A program made the position numbers and the translations under genes. Below the pieces are notes generated by a model. The model ran no database searches. It saw only the letters and a list, made by a program, of their open reading frames with translations, and had not been told where the DNA came from. This document shows, piece by piece, positions 1-8,330 of a stretch of DNA of 63,525 nucleotides; the first letter of the stretch is position 1, and each line of letters begins with the position of its first letter. Source of the stretch: an uncultured Victivallis sp. (lineage in GTDB: Bacteria; Verrucomicrobiota; Lentisphaeria; Victivallales; Victivallaceae); contig CALXOA010000015.1 in NCBI GenBank assembly GCA_944389895.1, positions 1 through 63,525 on the forward strand, read 5' to 3'.

Positions 1-321
1 GAAGAAAAATTCTTGAAGCCGGTACATCCCGGCGAAGTGTTGGATATGGAGTTTCTGAAACCGTTGAAGCTGTCGCAAAACAAGCTGGCGCGGGATATCG
101 GAGTACCGCCCCGGCGGATCAACGAGATTGTACACGGCAAGCGGGCGATAACGGCGGATACTGCTATCCGTTTAAGCCGGTATTTCGGCACGTCGGCGCA
201 ATTCTGGCTGAATCTCCAAACGGAATACGAGCTTGACTGCATTATATACGCAGAAAAAACCGGCGGAGAGGATAAATTCAAATTTATCCGAGCTTTCAAG
301 CCGGTTGCCGCCATACTGTAG
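1..321 (+). CDS. higA: HigA-type antitoxin / XRE DNA-binding protein, 5' end cut by window
   Basis: DNA-binding antitoxin of the HigBA class. It would bind and neutralise a HigB mRNA-cleaving toxin and repress its own operon. The protein carries the family stretch HPGEVL followed by a helix-turn-helix (SQNKLARDIGVPPRRINEI) and the very typical HGKRAITADTA and RYFGTSAQFWLNLQ blocks. The reading frame is open to base 1. A TTG at base 13 could be a start, but family members usually have a few residues before HPGE, so the true start may lie outside the window. The usual partner higB is normally just upstream and cannot be seen here. No other toxin gene follows; the next 180 bases hold no gene. 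Confidence 0.85.
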   Translation, partial: EEKFLKPVHPGEVLDMEFLKPLKLSQNKLARDIGVPPRRINEIVHGKRAITADTAIRLSRYFGTSAQFWLNLQTEYELDCIIYAEKTGGEDKFKFIRAFKPVAAIL

Positions 322-499
322 TTCGATTAAAAAAAAGCAGCCGTCTGGAGGATCGCAATAGCGCGCTTCCGGGCGGTATTTTTGTTGATCCAAAAAAATG
401 CCGTAAAAATGCCGTAATTCCTGCTTGAAAAGGGCGTTTTTGCCGCGTTTTGCTGTCGTGTAAGGAAACGGGAATTCAGGGGATTTTGAGGGGAAAAAG

Positions 500-576
500 T
501 GGTGGATCCGCCCGGACTTGAACCGAGGACCCGGAGATTATGAGTCACCTGCTCTAACCGACTGAGCTACGGATCC
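500..576 (-). tRNA. tRNA with CAT anticodon (elongator Met, or Ile2 after lysidine modification)
   Basis: A full cloverleaf reads on the minus strand: 7-bp acceptor stem (GGATCCG/CGGATCC), D arm GCTC...GAGC, anticodon loop CTCATAA, T arm with TTCAAGT, discriminator A and an encoded 3' CCA at 502-500. The anticodon stem has one T:T mismatch in its third pair. The G1:C72 pair and the lack of initiator features exclude initiator tRNA-fMet. The stretch around the anticodon (AGGTGACTCATAATC) is closer to my memory of bacterial tRNA-Ile2 than of elongator tRNA-Met, so the amino acid is not settled. Confidence 0.93.
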
Positions 577-593
577 ACACCAGGAAGTGCCAT

Positions 594-622
594 ACTATAG
601 TGCTGAAGGATGAATTGCGCAA
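594..622 (-). promoter_or_regulatory. sigma-70-type promoter for the tRNA gene
   Basis: TTGCGC (622-617) and TATAGT (599-594) are separated by 17 bases on the minus strand. Transcription would start near 587, about 11 bases before the mature 5' end of the tRNA at 576, leaving a short leader for RNase P to remove. Confidence 0.6.
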
Positions 623-879
623 GCGGAGGATCCGGATTTATCGCAAATTTATCGGACTCTCCGGCTTCGGCAATTGATTTCGGCATCCCCCCTGTCCCCG
701 GAGGATTCGCAACCAGCCATGTTTTTTCTCCGTCCCGGAAGTTTCTCCCGGAAAAAACATCCCCGAAGCGGAGATGAAAAAAGTACGGAGAACCTTCCCC
801 GCGGAGATTCTGGAACAGGAGAGATGTCTCGCCCTGTTCCCTCGAAACGGATTTTTTTTATTTTTTTTCTGCCTCTCTA
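623..879. other. non-coding stretch with no recognisable gene
   Basis: Between the tRNA promoter and the regulator promoter I see no gene. The short open frames have no family resemblance or ribosome binding site. A T-rich run at 851-869 directly precedes the promoter at 880 and may act as an upstream element. Confidence 0.5.
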
Positions 880-908
880 TTGACATTTCTGAATTTTTTT
901 GGTATAAT
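880..908 (+). promoter_or_regulatory. consensus sigma-70 promoter of the LacI-type regulator operon
   Basis: TTGACA at 880-885 and TATAAT at 903-908 are both perfect consensus hexamers with the optimal 17-base spacer, preceded by T-rich DNA. Such a strong promoter directly upstream of a regulator gene with operator-like repeats around the start point fits a tightly repressed operon. Confidence 0.88.
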
Positions 909-915
909 AAAAACA

Positions 916-1004
916 GTTTAACGTTTAGTCTAAGTATTGGAATTATGAGATCAAGTCACTGAAATCCAGCTGAAAATTTCTGAAAAAGATTTAGTTTAAC
1001 GTTT
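916..1004 (+). promoter_or_regulatory. pair of direct repeats, likely operators of the LacI-type regulator
   Basis: The 11-mer GTTTAACGTTT occurs at 916-926, just after the -10 box, and again at 994-1004, shortly before the gene start. Each has a palindromic AACGTT core with a central CG, the usual form of LacI/GalR operators. Their centres are 78 bases apart, which would allow looping by a tetramer or dimer pair. Binding by the adjacent regulator is inferred. Confidence 0.65.
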
Positions 1005-1024
1005 CGTTTATTCAAAAAGGAATA

Positions 1025-2086
1025 ATGATGATAAAGCGTGTGAGCCTTCGAGACGTCGCCCAGGAGGCAGGAGTTTCAGTTGTGACGGCCTCCCTCGTGC
1101 TGAACGGCAATTCCGGCGGCAAGAATCAAGCTCGAGTCAGCGAAGCAAGGCGAATGGAAATCCGGGCAATTGCCGACCGGCTCGGTTACAGGGCAAGTGC
1201 GGCGGGGCGGATTCTGAAGAGCAAAAGTCTGAATGACATCGGGCTGTTGTTTTTCGAAGAGACCAGACATATTCGGGAACATTCCGGTTTCACAGACATG
1301 AACATCCAATTCAGCCGGGTTTGCCGACAACTCGGGATCCGGCATCAGTCAGACTGGTTCGACCCCTATCGTTATCCCGATGACATCCCGGCATTGTTGA
1401 CCGACGGTTTGATCGGGGGATTGTTGATCGCCGGTAATCCGGCAGGAGCTTCCGAACGGTTTCTCCGGGAAAATTGTACACTTCCTTTCGTCAGAATTGA
1501 GGAGGAAGGACGTTATTCCGTGATGTTTGATCAACAACCGGCATTGCGCCAGGCAATGGAATTTCTGGCGGCGACCGGCCATCGGCGGGTGGGATTGATC
1601 AACGGCCCGGAAATGTTTCGGCGTTTTCGTGAAACACGTTCCATTTTTCGTGAAGAGTGTGAACGACTCCGGTTGGAAACCAATGACGAACTCTTCTACG
1701 AGATCGACCCCTATGGCGATTTCGCATTGAATGCAATCTTGTCAGAGAGGCAGTTGCTTGATCGCACGGACCGCCCTGATGCTCTTCTGGTCAGCAGCGG
1801 GATTCTGGTCAAAAGCATCGTCAGTCTGGCGCTGCAACGTGGGGTGCGAGTCCCGGCTGAGCTCAGCACCGTCTGCTTTGCCACCAACGACTGGGAAGCA
1901 TGTAAGTTCGTTCCCAGACTGACCGCCGTTGAACACGATTATGTTGAGATCGCCGAGAAAGCAGTCACCATGCTGCGGGAACTGATGGCAACCGGTAGTG
2001 TGCGGGAACCCCATATAAAAATTCCTGAGAGGTTCACCATTCGTGATTCCGTGGCAAATCGTCTGGCCCAAACAGGCAATAACTGA
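1025..2086 (+). CDS. LacI-family transcriptional regulator
   Basis: One-component sugar-responsive repressor of 353 residues. The N-terminal helix-turn-helix with hinge is clear (VSLRDVAQEAGVSVVTASLVL, residues about 6-26), with an unusually charged insert after it. The rest is a periplasmic-binding-protein-like sensor domain containing the family segments HRRVGLINGP and TVCFATNDWE. Start: ATG at 1025 behind AAAGGA; a second ATG follows at 1028. The promoter at 880-908 and the repeats at 916-1004 lie immediately upstream, so autoregulation is likely. It is followed after 19 bases by a pseudopilin gene and then a large carbohydrate-active protein gene, which are presumably its targets. The ligand is unknown. 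Confidence 0.93.
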   Translation: MMIKRVSLRDVAQEAGVSVVTASLVLNGNSGGKNQARVSEARRMEIRAIADRLGYRASAAGRILKSKSLNDIGLLFFEETRHIREHSGFTDMNIQFSRVCRQLGIRHQSDWFDPYRYPDDIPALLTDGLIGGLLIAGNPAGASERFLRENCTLPFVRIEEEGRYSVMFDQQPALRQAMEFLAATGHRRVGLINGPEMFRRFRETRSIFREECERLRLETNDELFYEIDPYGDFALNAILSERQLLDRTDRPDALLVSSGILVKSIVSLALQRGVRVPAELSTVCFATNDWEACKFVPRLTAVEHDYVEIAEKAVTMLRELMATGSVREPHIKIPERFTIRDSVANRLAQTGNN

Positions 2087-2105
2087 AATTCAGAAAGGAT
2101 GAGAA

Positions 2106-2810
2106 ATGGCGAACAGACGAATTTTTACACTGATTGAATTGTTGGTTGTTATTGCGATCATCGCCATTCTGGCCGCAATGTTGCTGCCGGCCTTGAATCA
2201 GGCTCGTGAAAGAGCCCGGATGACCTCCTGTCAGAGCAATCTGAAACAACTGGCCATGATGAGTATCAACTACGCCATGGACAACAACGAAATGCAACCA
2301 CCGATGCGTGATTCGAACACCGGACCGTGGTGGCACAATGCGCTGTTGAAATACTGTTATCCGACAAGCGGTTACTCCTCCAACAAAGATGCCGTCTTTC
2401 TGATCAACGGAGGAGAAACCAGCGGAGGACTCACCAACAAGAAAGAACTTCAGAAAATTTATTTTTCCTGCCCGGTCGCAGCAGGAACCGGCCGAATGGT
2501 AACTCCTTCATACGGCAGAAATTACTACCTTTATATCCCGGGAACCAACCAGTGGTTCTCCGCTCCGAAATTGACCCGCGGCAATCATCCGAGCCGGACA
2601 ATCTTCTACGGTGATACCACGGTAAAAATTTACACGAACTACAACTCCTGTGATGCAAACCTCAACACCAGTAAACTTGGGGGGATGCACAACGGCCGCG
2701 TCAATGTCGCCTGGGTTGACGGACATGTCGCAACTTCAATTACCTCGGAACTGACCAATGATTCAGTCGTTCCGAATGGACCGAACGACCTCTGGAATCT
2801 GATCCGCTGA
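2106..2810 (+). CDS. pseudopilin-like protein (prepilin N-terminal methylation motif, H-X9-DG)
   Basis: Secreted or surface protein of 234 residues of the type-II-secretion pseudopilin class that is strongly expanded in Lentisphaerota and Planctomycetes. The prepilin peptidase site and first helix are plain: short basic leader MANRR, then [20 protein letters not shown], cleavage expected before the phenylalanine. The C-terminus has the H-X9-DG signature (H of GGMHNGR, nine residues, then DGHV). Ribosome site AAAGGATGAG lies before the ATG. It sits between a LacI-type regulator and a large secreted protein gene. No secretion apparatus is encoded here, so it would use machinery encoded elsewhere. 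Its role, perhaps in handling or displaying polysaccharide at the surface, is inference. Confidence 0.88.
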   Translation: MANRRIFTLIELLVVIAIIAILAAMLLPALNQARERARMTSCQSNLKQLAMMSINYAMDNNEMQPPMRDSNTGPWWHNALLKYCYPTSGYSSNKDAVFLINGGETSGGLTNKKELQKIYFSCPVAAGTGRMVTPSYGRNYYLYIPGTNQWFSAPKLTRGNHPSRTIFYGDTTVKIYTNYNSCDANLNTSKLGGMHNGRVNVAWVDGHVATSITSELTNDSVVPNGPNDLWNLIR

Positions 2811-2854
2811 CGGGAAAACATCGACAGAAAAATACGCTGTACCGCAAAGGAACC

Positions 2855-5800
2855 ATGGATATGTCCTGTAAAATCATTTGTTTTCTGACAGGCATTTTTG
2901 CTGCCCTGTCGCTGACTGCCGCCCCCTGCATCTGGCTGAAACAACCGAATCAAACCAATTTCAATGCAACCCACAACTGGTCAACGGCCAGTTCCGGCCG
3001 GGCAGCGGCCTTGATTCCCAATCGACCGCTGCCGGACAATCCTTTTTTCGAATACCGGTTTGAGTGCCGAACTCCGGGAACCTACCGGATCTGGGGCCGA
3101 ACCTTCGACCCGAAGTGGTCCAGTGCCGGCCGGTGGCGGATTGACGAAGGCGCATGGCGCCCGTGGCAACCGGGGGAACGGGTTGATCGAGAGGTGTTTC
3201 AGAAAACGTTCCCTCTCGACTGGTGTCCGTGGGGAGAAGCGGAACTCGGTGCCGGATCACATACGATCCGCTTTGAGGCGACCGGAAAACGCCCACAGGG
3301 CGACTACCACTATTTTGTACAGGATGCTTTGTTGCTGTCTGCCGACCCGGCGTTCCGCCCGGCGGGCAAATTCTCTCCGGCAGAAAGCGCCGCCGCTCTC
3401 CTCCGGCAGATGGAAAAGAGCGCCGCCCTGTCGCACGACCCGCTCCCCGAAGAAGCCGCTGCGCTGGCACGCGAGGCGGCCCATGATCTCACCGCTCTTG
3501 CAAAACTGCGCCAGCTCGTTTCGAAATTGGAGAAAACAGCCACGGCGACCACCCCGGATGACGGTACGAAACCGCTGCTGAGCCTCCGGGTGGAAAATCT
3601 CCGGCTGGAAGATAAGATACTACGGTTCACAATGATCTCGAACCGGCCGTTCGCAGGAAAACTGCTGGCGGCGTTCCTGCGCGACGAGGTACTCTATGCA
3701 GTCGTTCCCTTTGAAACGGACGGAACAGGCCGTTCTGCGGAAATTACGTTGAGAGTTCCGGAAGGTCTTCCGCCCGGCAAACTGAAACTTCATGCATTTC
3801 CCCTCGAGATACCGTTCGGTTACGGGGAGCCTGCGCCCTTCACCCTGCCCGCAGCGGAAGGTGCAGTAAACCAGCCGTTGTCATGGGGCCTCTACCGCAG
3901 CCGGACCGGAGTTCGTCACTTCTGGTATGTGACGCCAGAAAACGTGCTGATCTGGAACGGCGAACCTTACCTCCCCTTCGGGGGAATGATCAATACCCGA
4001 CTCTCATGGGCGGCGAAACCCGGAGATCCGGAGAACAACGGTTTTCTGAACGGCGGCAGAGAGATGCTCCGGGGTAGAATCGCGCAATTGAAGTCCTACG
4101 GAATCCGCGACGTCTATTTCAACGGCTTCTTTCCCCGCTCCAATCCCGACACACTGCGCGAAATCGTCACTCTGGTCGAGGATGAAAAGATGAATTACGG
4201 CCTGCACCTTTCCAATACTCCCGAGGGAGGCGATCCGGGATTCATCCGCCAGATCGGAAGGGAAATCGAACTGGAACCGGGGATACGTTCTCACAAACTC
4301 GATCTTGCCAACGATTTTCTTCCAGGGACCAGACCGAAGAAGGTTGTACCGCTGCCGGTGCCGTGTCGGGTTATCTACGCAATTCTCGACGTCGCTGGAA
4401 CCGCATGCGAAGCGGGAATCTCTCATTTCGGAGCAGACGGTACAGTCACAGTCGTATTCAACGCTCCGACGCAACCAGGTGACCGGCTGATCTATCTGCC
4501 GGAGGCGCCGCTTCCCTCCGGAGATCCGGCCGGCTATCTCGGTTCCCTCGATGAATATCTGAGGAAAGTCGAAATGGTTTACGGGACGCTTCCGCTCGGG
4601 GACCATCTGCGTTTCTTCATCGATCCGCTGAACAACGAGATGCATGCGCGCCCGAACAGTGTTCCCAGCAGCGAAGCGTTCCGAAACCGGCGTGCGGCGT
4701 TTCTAGCCCGGCGTTACGGATCGCCGGCAGAGTTGAACCGGCTCTGTCGCGCAGTGGACGGCGGGGTTCCCGATTTCCACACCGCGGCCCGGCTGGTGCC
4801 GGTGGCGGGCAACAACCTTACCTCCTGCTGGATTGACCCGGAAACAGGCCGCGTCTACCGCTTCGCCGATGAAAACAATCAGACTTTGCGCGACTTGAAG
4901 GAACTTCGCGGGGAGGTCTGCCGCGAGGTGATAAACCGGGTAATCGCGGTACTGAAGAAGATCGCCGACGTCCCGGTTCTGCTCAAGCACAACACCTGGT
5001 TCAGCGACTGGTTTGTGAATCCCTGCGAAAAAGGCGGTTCCGACGGTACCGGAATGGAATCTTACTGTTACGGCGACAGTCTCGCCTATCACAACTCCGC
5101 AGTAGTCTACGCGGAAGCGATGCAATCACGCCGTACCCAGTGGTGCCCGGTGACGGAAAGTTCGGCCGCAGCCTTCGAAGGGCAGAAAAACTATTGCGGA
5201 TACCTCGATCGGCTTCAGATGATGGATGATATCGACCAGCTGATGATGCTCGGGGCAAAGGGATTTTATCACTTCGGAATGATGTTCGATCCGGACAACG
5301 GCCGTTTCTTCACAACAGAAATCACCCGCGATCCCCGGCAGCTGGAGTGGCTCGCCACCCATGCGAAACTCTATCGTTCCGCCGGAGAAAAACTGCTCTC
5401 CTACCGACCATCGTACCACGGCTGGTACCCCGGCTACCTCCGGGAAGGCGAAGCCGTCGGACGAACTGCCCGACGTTACGACATCGACGGCAATTACATG
5501 GCCACATCCGCTCAAATCCGAATGGCGCCGGACGGGCGCTGGATTCTGCCGGCAATCAATCCTGATGCTCCATTCAGGACAATCCTGGCGGCAGAACCGC
5601 TGATGACCGCACGCCAGCGGGAGGAGATGAGTACCAGGAAAGCACTCCGGTTGACCGGCGACATGCTGGACGCCTTCACAGCACACGCCGTCGGAGTGAT
5701 TGCACCGGAACCGGGAAATCCGGATCAACTCCAGGAGTTCCGACGCCGGGTACTCGGTTACGAGACGTTCCAGACCGATGCTCTGAATGGAGTAAGACTG

Positions 5801-6655
5801 CCCGGCGGGAGACTGCTGGTATGGGTCTGTGTCGAACGGGAGTTCGCCGATGTTGTACTGCCGTCCGGAGCTGAAGCGACGAATCTCAAGGGAGAAACGC
5901 TCGCAATCGAAAACGGCCGTTTGCACCTGAAGAGAGAACCTTACGTACTGAGCCGGGAAAATCTCCCATCCCATATTCCGAATGGTTATTTCAATCCCGA
6001 CAATGGACAGCCCGAAGCAGCATACCTGACCGGTGTCACCATGAAGGAACTGCAGAGTCTGAATGCCCCCGCATTCCATCGATGGCTGCCGGAGAGGCTT
6101 GAACCGGCCGATGTTCGAATCTTCCGCGAGGCCGAAGCGTTCCGGACGACCACCTTCCCTCAACCGTCGCTGGTCGGCTACTCCCGTTACAGCGGCGGTC
6201 GGGCAATCGGGATCAATTCCCATTGGCCGGCTCCGGCGGGAAAGGATTACGAGGCGACCTACGATTTTGAACTGGAACAGCCGCTCCGGCAGGCTGATTT
6301 TCACCTGCGCAAACAGATCTCGCCTTCCATGGATCTGGAGGTTCTGATTGACGGAACGTGTATCGGGCGAATTGCCGCTGACGCACCGGCCTCGGACCGG
6401 TTGCATCTGAGTCCCTGGAACGCCGGTCTGGGTAAAAACAACCTTGAAGTTGGTTATGTGACTCTGCCGCTGGGAGAACTGGCGGCAGGAAAACATACGC
6501 TGACACTTCGCGCCCTCGGCCGCAGCCCCGGTTATCGGCTCGATACCACGCTGATGGGGGGAGACGCGGAAAAGAATACCGGCGTCATTGACGACAGGGA
6601 AGCCGGCGGCATGCGGGCACTGCAGCTTGACAGCTGGCTGATCACGGGGAAATAG
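2855..6655 (+). CDS. large secreted clan GH-A-like glycoside hydrolase, family not assigned
   Basis: Protein of 1266 residues with a signal peptide (hydrophobic run CFLTGIFAALSLTAA, cleavage near residue 23). Residues about 25-170 resemble a carbohydrate-binding beta-sandwich (YRFECRTPGTYRIWGRTFD); a linker and second beta region follow. From about 375 a TIM-barrel-like part begins (ENVLIWNGEPYLPFGGM). DPLNNE, with Glu595, has the Asn-Glu pair typical of the clan GH-A acid/base, and PVTESSA, with Glu768, could be the nucleophile strand. The C-terminal part (about 1080-1266) looks like further beta-sandwich domains. Start ATG lies behind AAAGGA. It is the last gene of the LacI-controlled module. 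The GH-A assignment rests on motifs alone and the substrate is unknown. Confidence 0.7.
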   Translation: MDMSCKIICFLTGIFAALSLTAAPCIWLKQPNQTNFNATHNWSTASSGRAAALIPNRPLPDNPFFEYRFECRTPGTYRIWGRTFDPKWSSAGRWRIDEGAWRPWQPGERVDREVFQKTFPLDWCPWGEAELGAGSHTIRFEATGKRPQGDYHYFVQDALLLSADPAFRPAGKFSPAESAAALLRQMEKSAALSHDPLPEEAAALAREAAHDLTALAKLRQLVSKLEKTATATTPDDGTKPLLSLRVENLRLEDKILRFTMISNRPFAGKLLAAFLRDEVLYAVVPFETDGTGRSAEITLRVPEGLPPGKLKLHAFPLEIPFGYGEPAPFTLPAAEGAVNQPLSWGLYRSRTGVRHFWYVTPENVLIWNGEPYLPFGGMINTRLSWAAKPGDPENNGFLNGGREMLRGRIAQLKSYGIRDVYFNGFFPRSNPDTLREIVTLVEDEKMNYGLHLSNTPEGGDPGFIRQIGREIELEPGIRSHKLDLANDFLPGTRPKKVVPLPVPCRVIYAILDVAGTACEAGISHFGADGTVTVVFNAPTQPGDRLIYLPEAPLPSGDPAGYLGSLDEYLRKVEMVYGTLPLGDHLRFFIDPLNNEMHARPNSVPSSEAFRNRRAAFLARRYGSPAELNRLCRAVDGGVPDFHTAARLVPVAGNNLTSCWIDPETGRVYRFADENNQTLRDLKELRGEVCREVINRVIAVLKKIADVPVLLKHNTWFSDWFVNPCEKGGSDGTGMESYCYGDSLAYHNSAVVYAEAMQSRRTQWCPVTESSAAAFEGQKNYCGYLDRLQMMDDIDQLMMLGAKGFYHFGMMFDPDNGRFFTTEITRDPRQLEWLATHAKLYRSAGEKLLSYRPSYHGWYPGYLREGEAVGRTARRYDIDGNYMATSAQIRMAPDGRWILPAINPDAPFRTILAAEPLMTARQREEMSTRKALRLTGDMLDAFTAHAVGVIAPEPGNPDQLQEFRRRVLGYETFQTDALNGVRLPGGRLLVWVCVEREFADVVLPSGAEATNLKGETLAIENGRLHLKREPYVLSRENLPSHIPNGYFNPDNGQPEAAYLTGVTMKELQSLNAPAFHRWLPERLEPADVRIFREAEAFRTTTFPQPSLVGYSRYSGGRAIGINSHWPAPAGKDYEATYDFELEQPLRQADFHLRKQISPSMDLEVLIDGTCIGRIAADAPASDRLHLSPWNAGLGKNNLEVGYVTLPLGELAAGKHTLTLRALGRSPGYRLDTTLMGGDAEKNTGVIDDREAGGMRALQLDSWLITGK

Positions 6656-6667
6656 TTCCCCTGCACT

Positions 6668-6700
6668 CCGGTCCCGTTTCATACATCGTCACGGGACCGG
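6668..6700 (+). terminator. terminator-like hairpin after the first carbohydrate module
   Basis: A perfect 10-bp inverted repeat CCGGTCCCGT (6668-6677) / ACGGGACCGG (6691-6700) with a 13-base loop starts 13 bases after the stop codon. The run of T expected for an intrinsic terminator is poor (GAACTTTC), so it may instead stabilise the mRNA end. Confidence 0.45.
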
Positions 6701-6993
6701 GAACTTTCAGCCGGGATATCTCCGATCCCGTACGGATGAAATACAATCATCAGCCCCTCCCCGCGACTCCCGGCTCGACGCTTTGCGTCCCTCAAAGCAC
6801 GTGATCGAAGGGGAGGCCTCCACTTCGACAACCACAACGGTAAGCCGCAACGGCAGTTCACGAACCGGCTCGATCCTTCTCGGGAGCGTTTCCCCCATCA
6901 CGTCACCCCGGCGCCAGACCGATCCATCCTCAGCCGTTCTGCGAACTAAGAGCACGATACTTCCTTTTTTTCAAAAAATAATTTTTACACCCC
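6701..6993. other. non-coding stretch, possibly a decayed gene
   Basis: Between the hairpin and the next promoter there is no gene I can support. Several frames are open, including two overlapping minus-strand frames (6955-6707 and 6861-6679), but none has a convincing start or family. An open frame on the + strand from 6783 runs into the regulator at 7074; the promoter and operator inside it argue that its first 97 codons are not translated. Confidence 0.4.
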
Positions 6994-7022
6994 TTGACTT
7001 TCCGGATAGAATTGGGTATAAT
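6994..7022 (+). promoter_or_regulatory. sigma-70 promoter of the GntR/LacI hybrid regulator
   Basis: TTGACT (6994-6999) and a perfect TATAAT (7017-7022) with a 17-base spacer. Transcription would start around 7029-7030, exactly at the left edge of the palindrome at 7030-7046. Confidence 0.85.
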
Positions 7023-7029
7023 ATAGGCA

Positions 7030-7046
7030 TAGCACAAAATGTGCTA
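7030..7046 (+). promoter_or_regulatory. perfect 17-bp palindromic operator at the transcription start
   Basis: TAGCACA-AAA-TGTGCTA is a perfect 7-bp inverted repeat around a 3-base centre, placed over the predicted +1 site. This position would block transcription when bound. The regulator encoded directly downstream is the obvious candidate ligand; that link is inferred. Confidence 0.75.
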
Positions 7047-7073
7047 AACAGCAAAAATGGAGAAACGCAGACG

Positions 7074-8138
7074 ATGCTGGATACCGGAAAACCGCAATAT
7101 CTCGCTGCCGCAGAAATCCTCGCAGAGCGGCTCAGATATGGGGACTATCTGGTCAACGCCATTCCTTCGACACGCAAACTGGCGGAAGAACTGAAGATCA
7201 GCCACATCGTCGCACGGAAAGCAGTCGAAAAACTGCTGGCCGACGGTCTCTGCCGGAGACTTGAAAACGGACGTGTGGTCGCATCACAGCGCGTTCAGGA
7301 TGCCTCACCGCAGCGACAACTCACCGTGGCGATGTTGTTTCCGGCCTTCGCCAGTAACTACTTCCATCGCGGAAGAATCCAGATAGAAAAAGCGGCGGAA
7401 AAGGCGGGAGCCCTCTTCCGCCCCGTGAATTTCGTCCACTGGAGCGATCCGGTGATTGCGGAAACACTCCGGAATTTCGACGGAGTATTCCTGTTCGGCA
7501 GCACAGAACCCCTCGACCCGACGGCAGGCCGGGAGTTGATCAATACGCAGGCCAGAATCGTAACGGTGGACTTCGATCTAACCCATCTGAAAATCCCGCG
7601 AATCGCATTGTTCGACGCCGGTATCGTTCGCCAGTTGCTCGATCATCTCGTCAGCCGGGGCGCCAGGCGGATCGCCTGTCTGAACACCCAGCCCTGCGAT
7701 GTCGAAACCACCCGCCGAATCAATGTCTGGCGGGAATACACCACGGTCCGCGGGATCTGCGGAACACTCTGCAACAGACCGGTCAGAAGTTATGAGGACC
7801 CCGCCGCCCGCGCCTGCGAGGTCATGCGGGAATGGCTCCCGAAACTGGATTGTGACGCACTCTTCTGTACCAATGAAACCGCCGCCTACGGTGCGGGGCG
7901 GGCTCTGCTCGATGCCGGGATCCGGCCGGGATCGGGCCTGAAACTCTGCGCAATCGGAGACGGCGGAGCGGCCCGTTTCTTTTCGCCCTCGATCACCTGC
8001 GTCGAAATGCCGGATGCCCGGCCTCTCTTCGAACGCGCCCTCGGCTGGATGGGCGACAAGGAACGTCCCTGGCAGGGAAATCTCAATGTCGTTCCGGACA
8101 ACATTCCACTCTTTATCGGAGAATCAACATCTGATTGA
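7074..8138 (+). CDS. GntR-type winged-helix regulator with LacI-like sugar sensor
   Basis: Repressor-type regulator of 354 residues. Residues about 5-70 form a GntR winged helix (ILAERLRYGDYLVNAIPSTR, then KLAEELKISHIVARKAVEKL). Residues about 78-354 form a LacI-like periplasmic-binding fold (LTVAMLFPAF, GVFLFGSTEPL, RRIACLNTQP, ALFCTNETAAYGAGRALL). This AraR-like layout senses a sugar or oligosaccharide. The reading frame is open further upstream, but ATG 7074 is chosen because it has GGAG 11 bases upstream and lies downstream of the promoter and operator. It heads the second carbohydrate module and is probably autoregulated through the palindrome. Confidence 0.88.
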   Translation: MLDTGKPQYLAAAEILAERLRYGDYLVNAIPSTRKLAEELKISHIVARKAVEKLLADGLCRRLENGRVVASQRVQDASPQRQLTVAMLFPAFASNYFHRGRIQIEKAAEKAGALFRPVNFVHWSDPVIAETLRNFDGVFLFGSTEPLDPTAGRELINTQARIVTVDFDLTHLKIPRIALFDAGIVRQLLDHLVSRGARRIACLNTQPCDVETTRRINVWREYTTVRGICGTLCNRPVRSYEDPAARACEVMREWLPKLDCDALFCTNETAAYGAGRALLDAGIRPGSGLKLCAIGDGGAARFFSPSITCVEMPDARPLFERALGWMGDKERPWQGNLNVVPDNIPLFIGESTSD

Positions 8139-8330
8139 TTCCGGGATCCTATCATGAATTGTCACCTTTTCACGTTGATTAAATTTTTTAATGTCTTAAC
8201 GAAAGATTCTGCCTGTACTTTTCCGGGATTCAAATTACAGGAAGGGTAAATCCCACGCAGACCAGGAAAGTAAGACCCAGAAAATCACAGAAGTCCATCG
8301 AAAGAGAACATGTCATCAAGGGAGAGTAAA

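Noticed and set aside
5126..6682. 518-codon open frame on the minus strand
   Set aside because: Antisense to the 1266-residue hydrolase, whose signal peptide and motifs are convincing.
6679..6955. Two overlapping minus-strand frames, possibly a decayed gene
   Set aside because: Some segments look protein-like (for example LPLRLTVVVVEVE), but no start, ribosome site or family can be supported.
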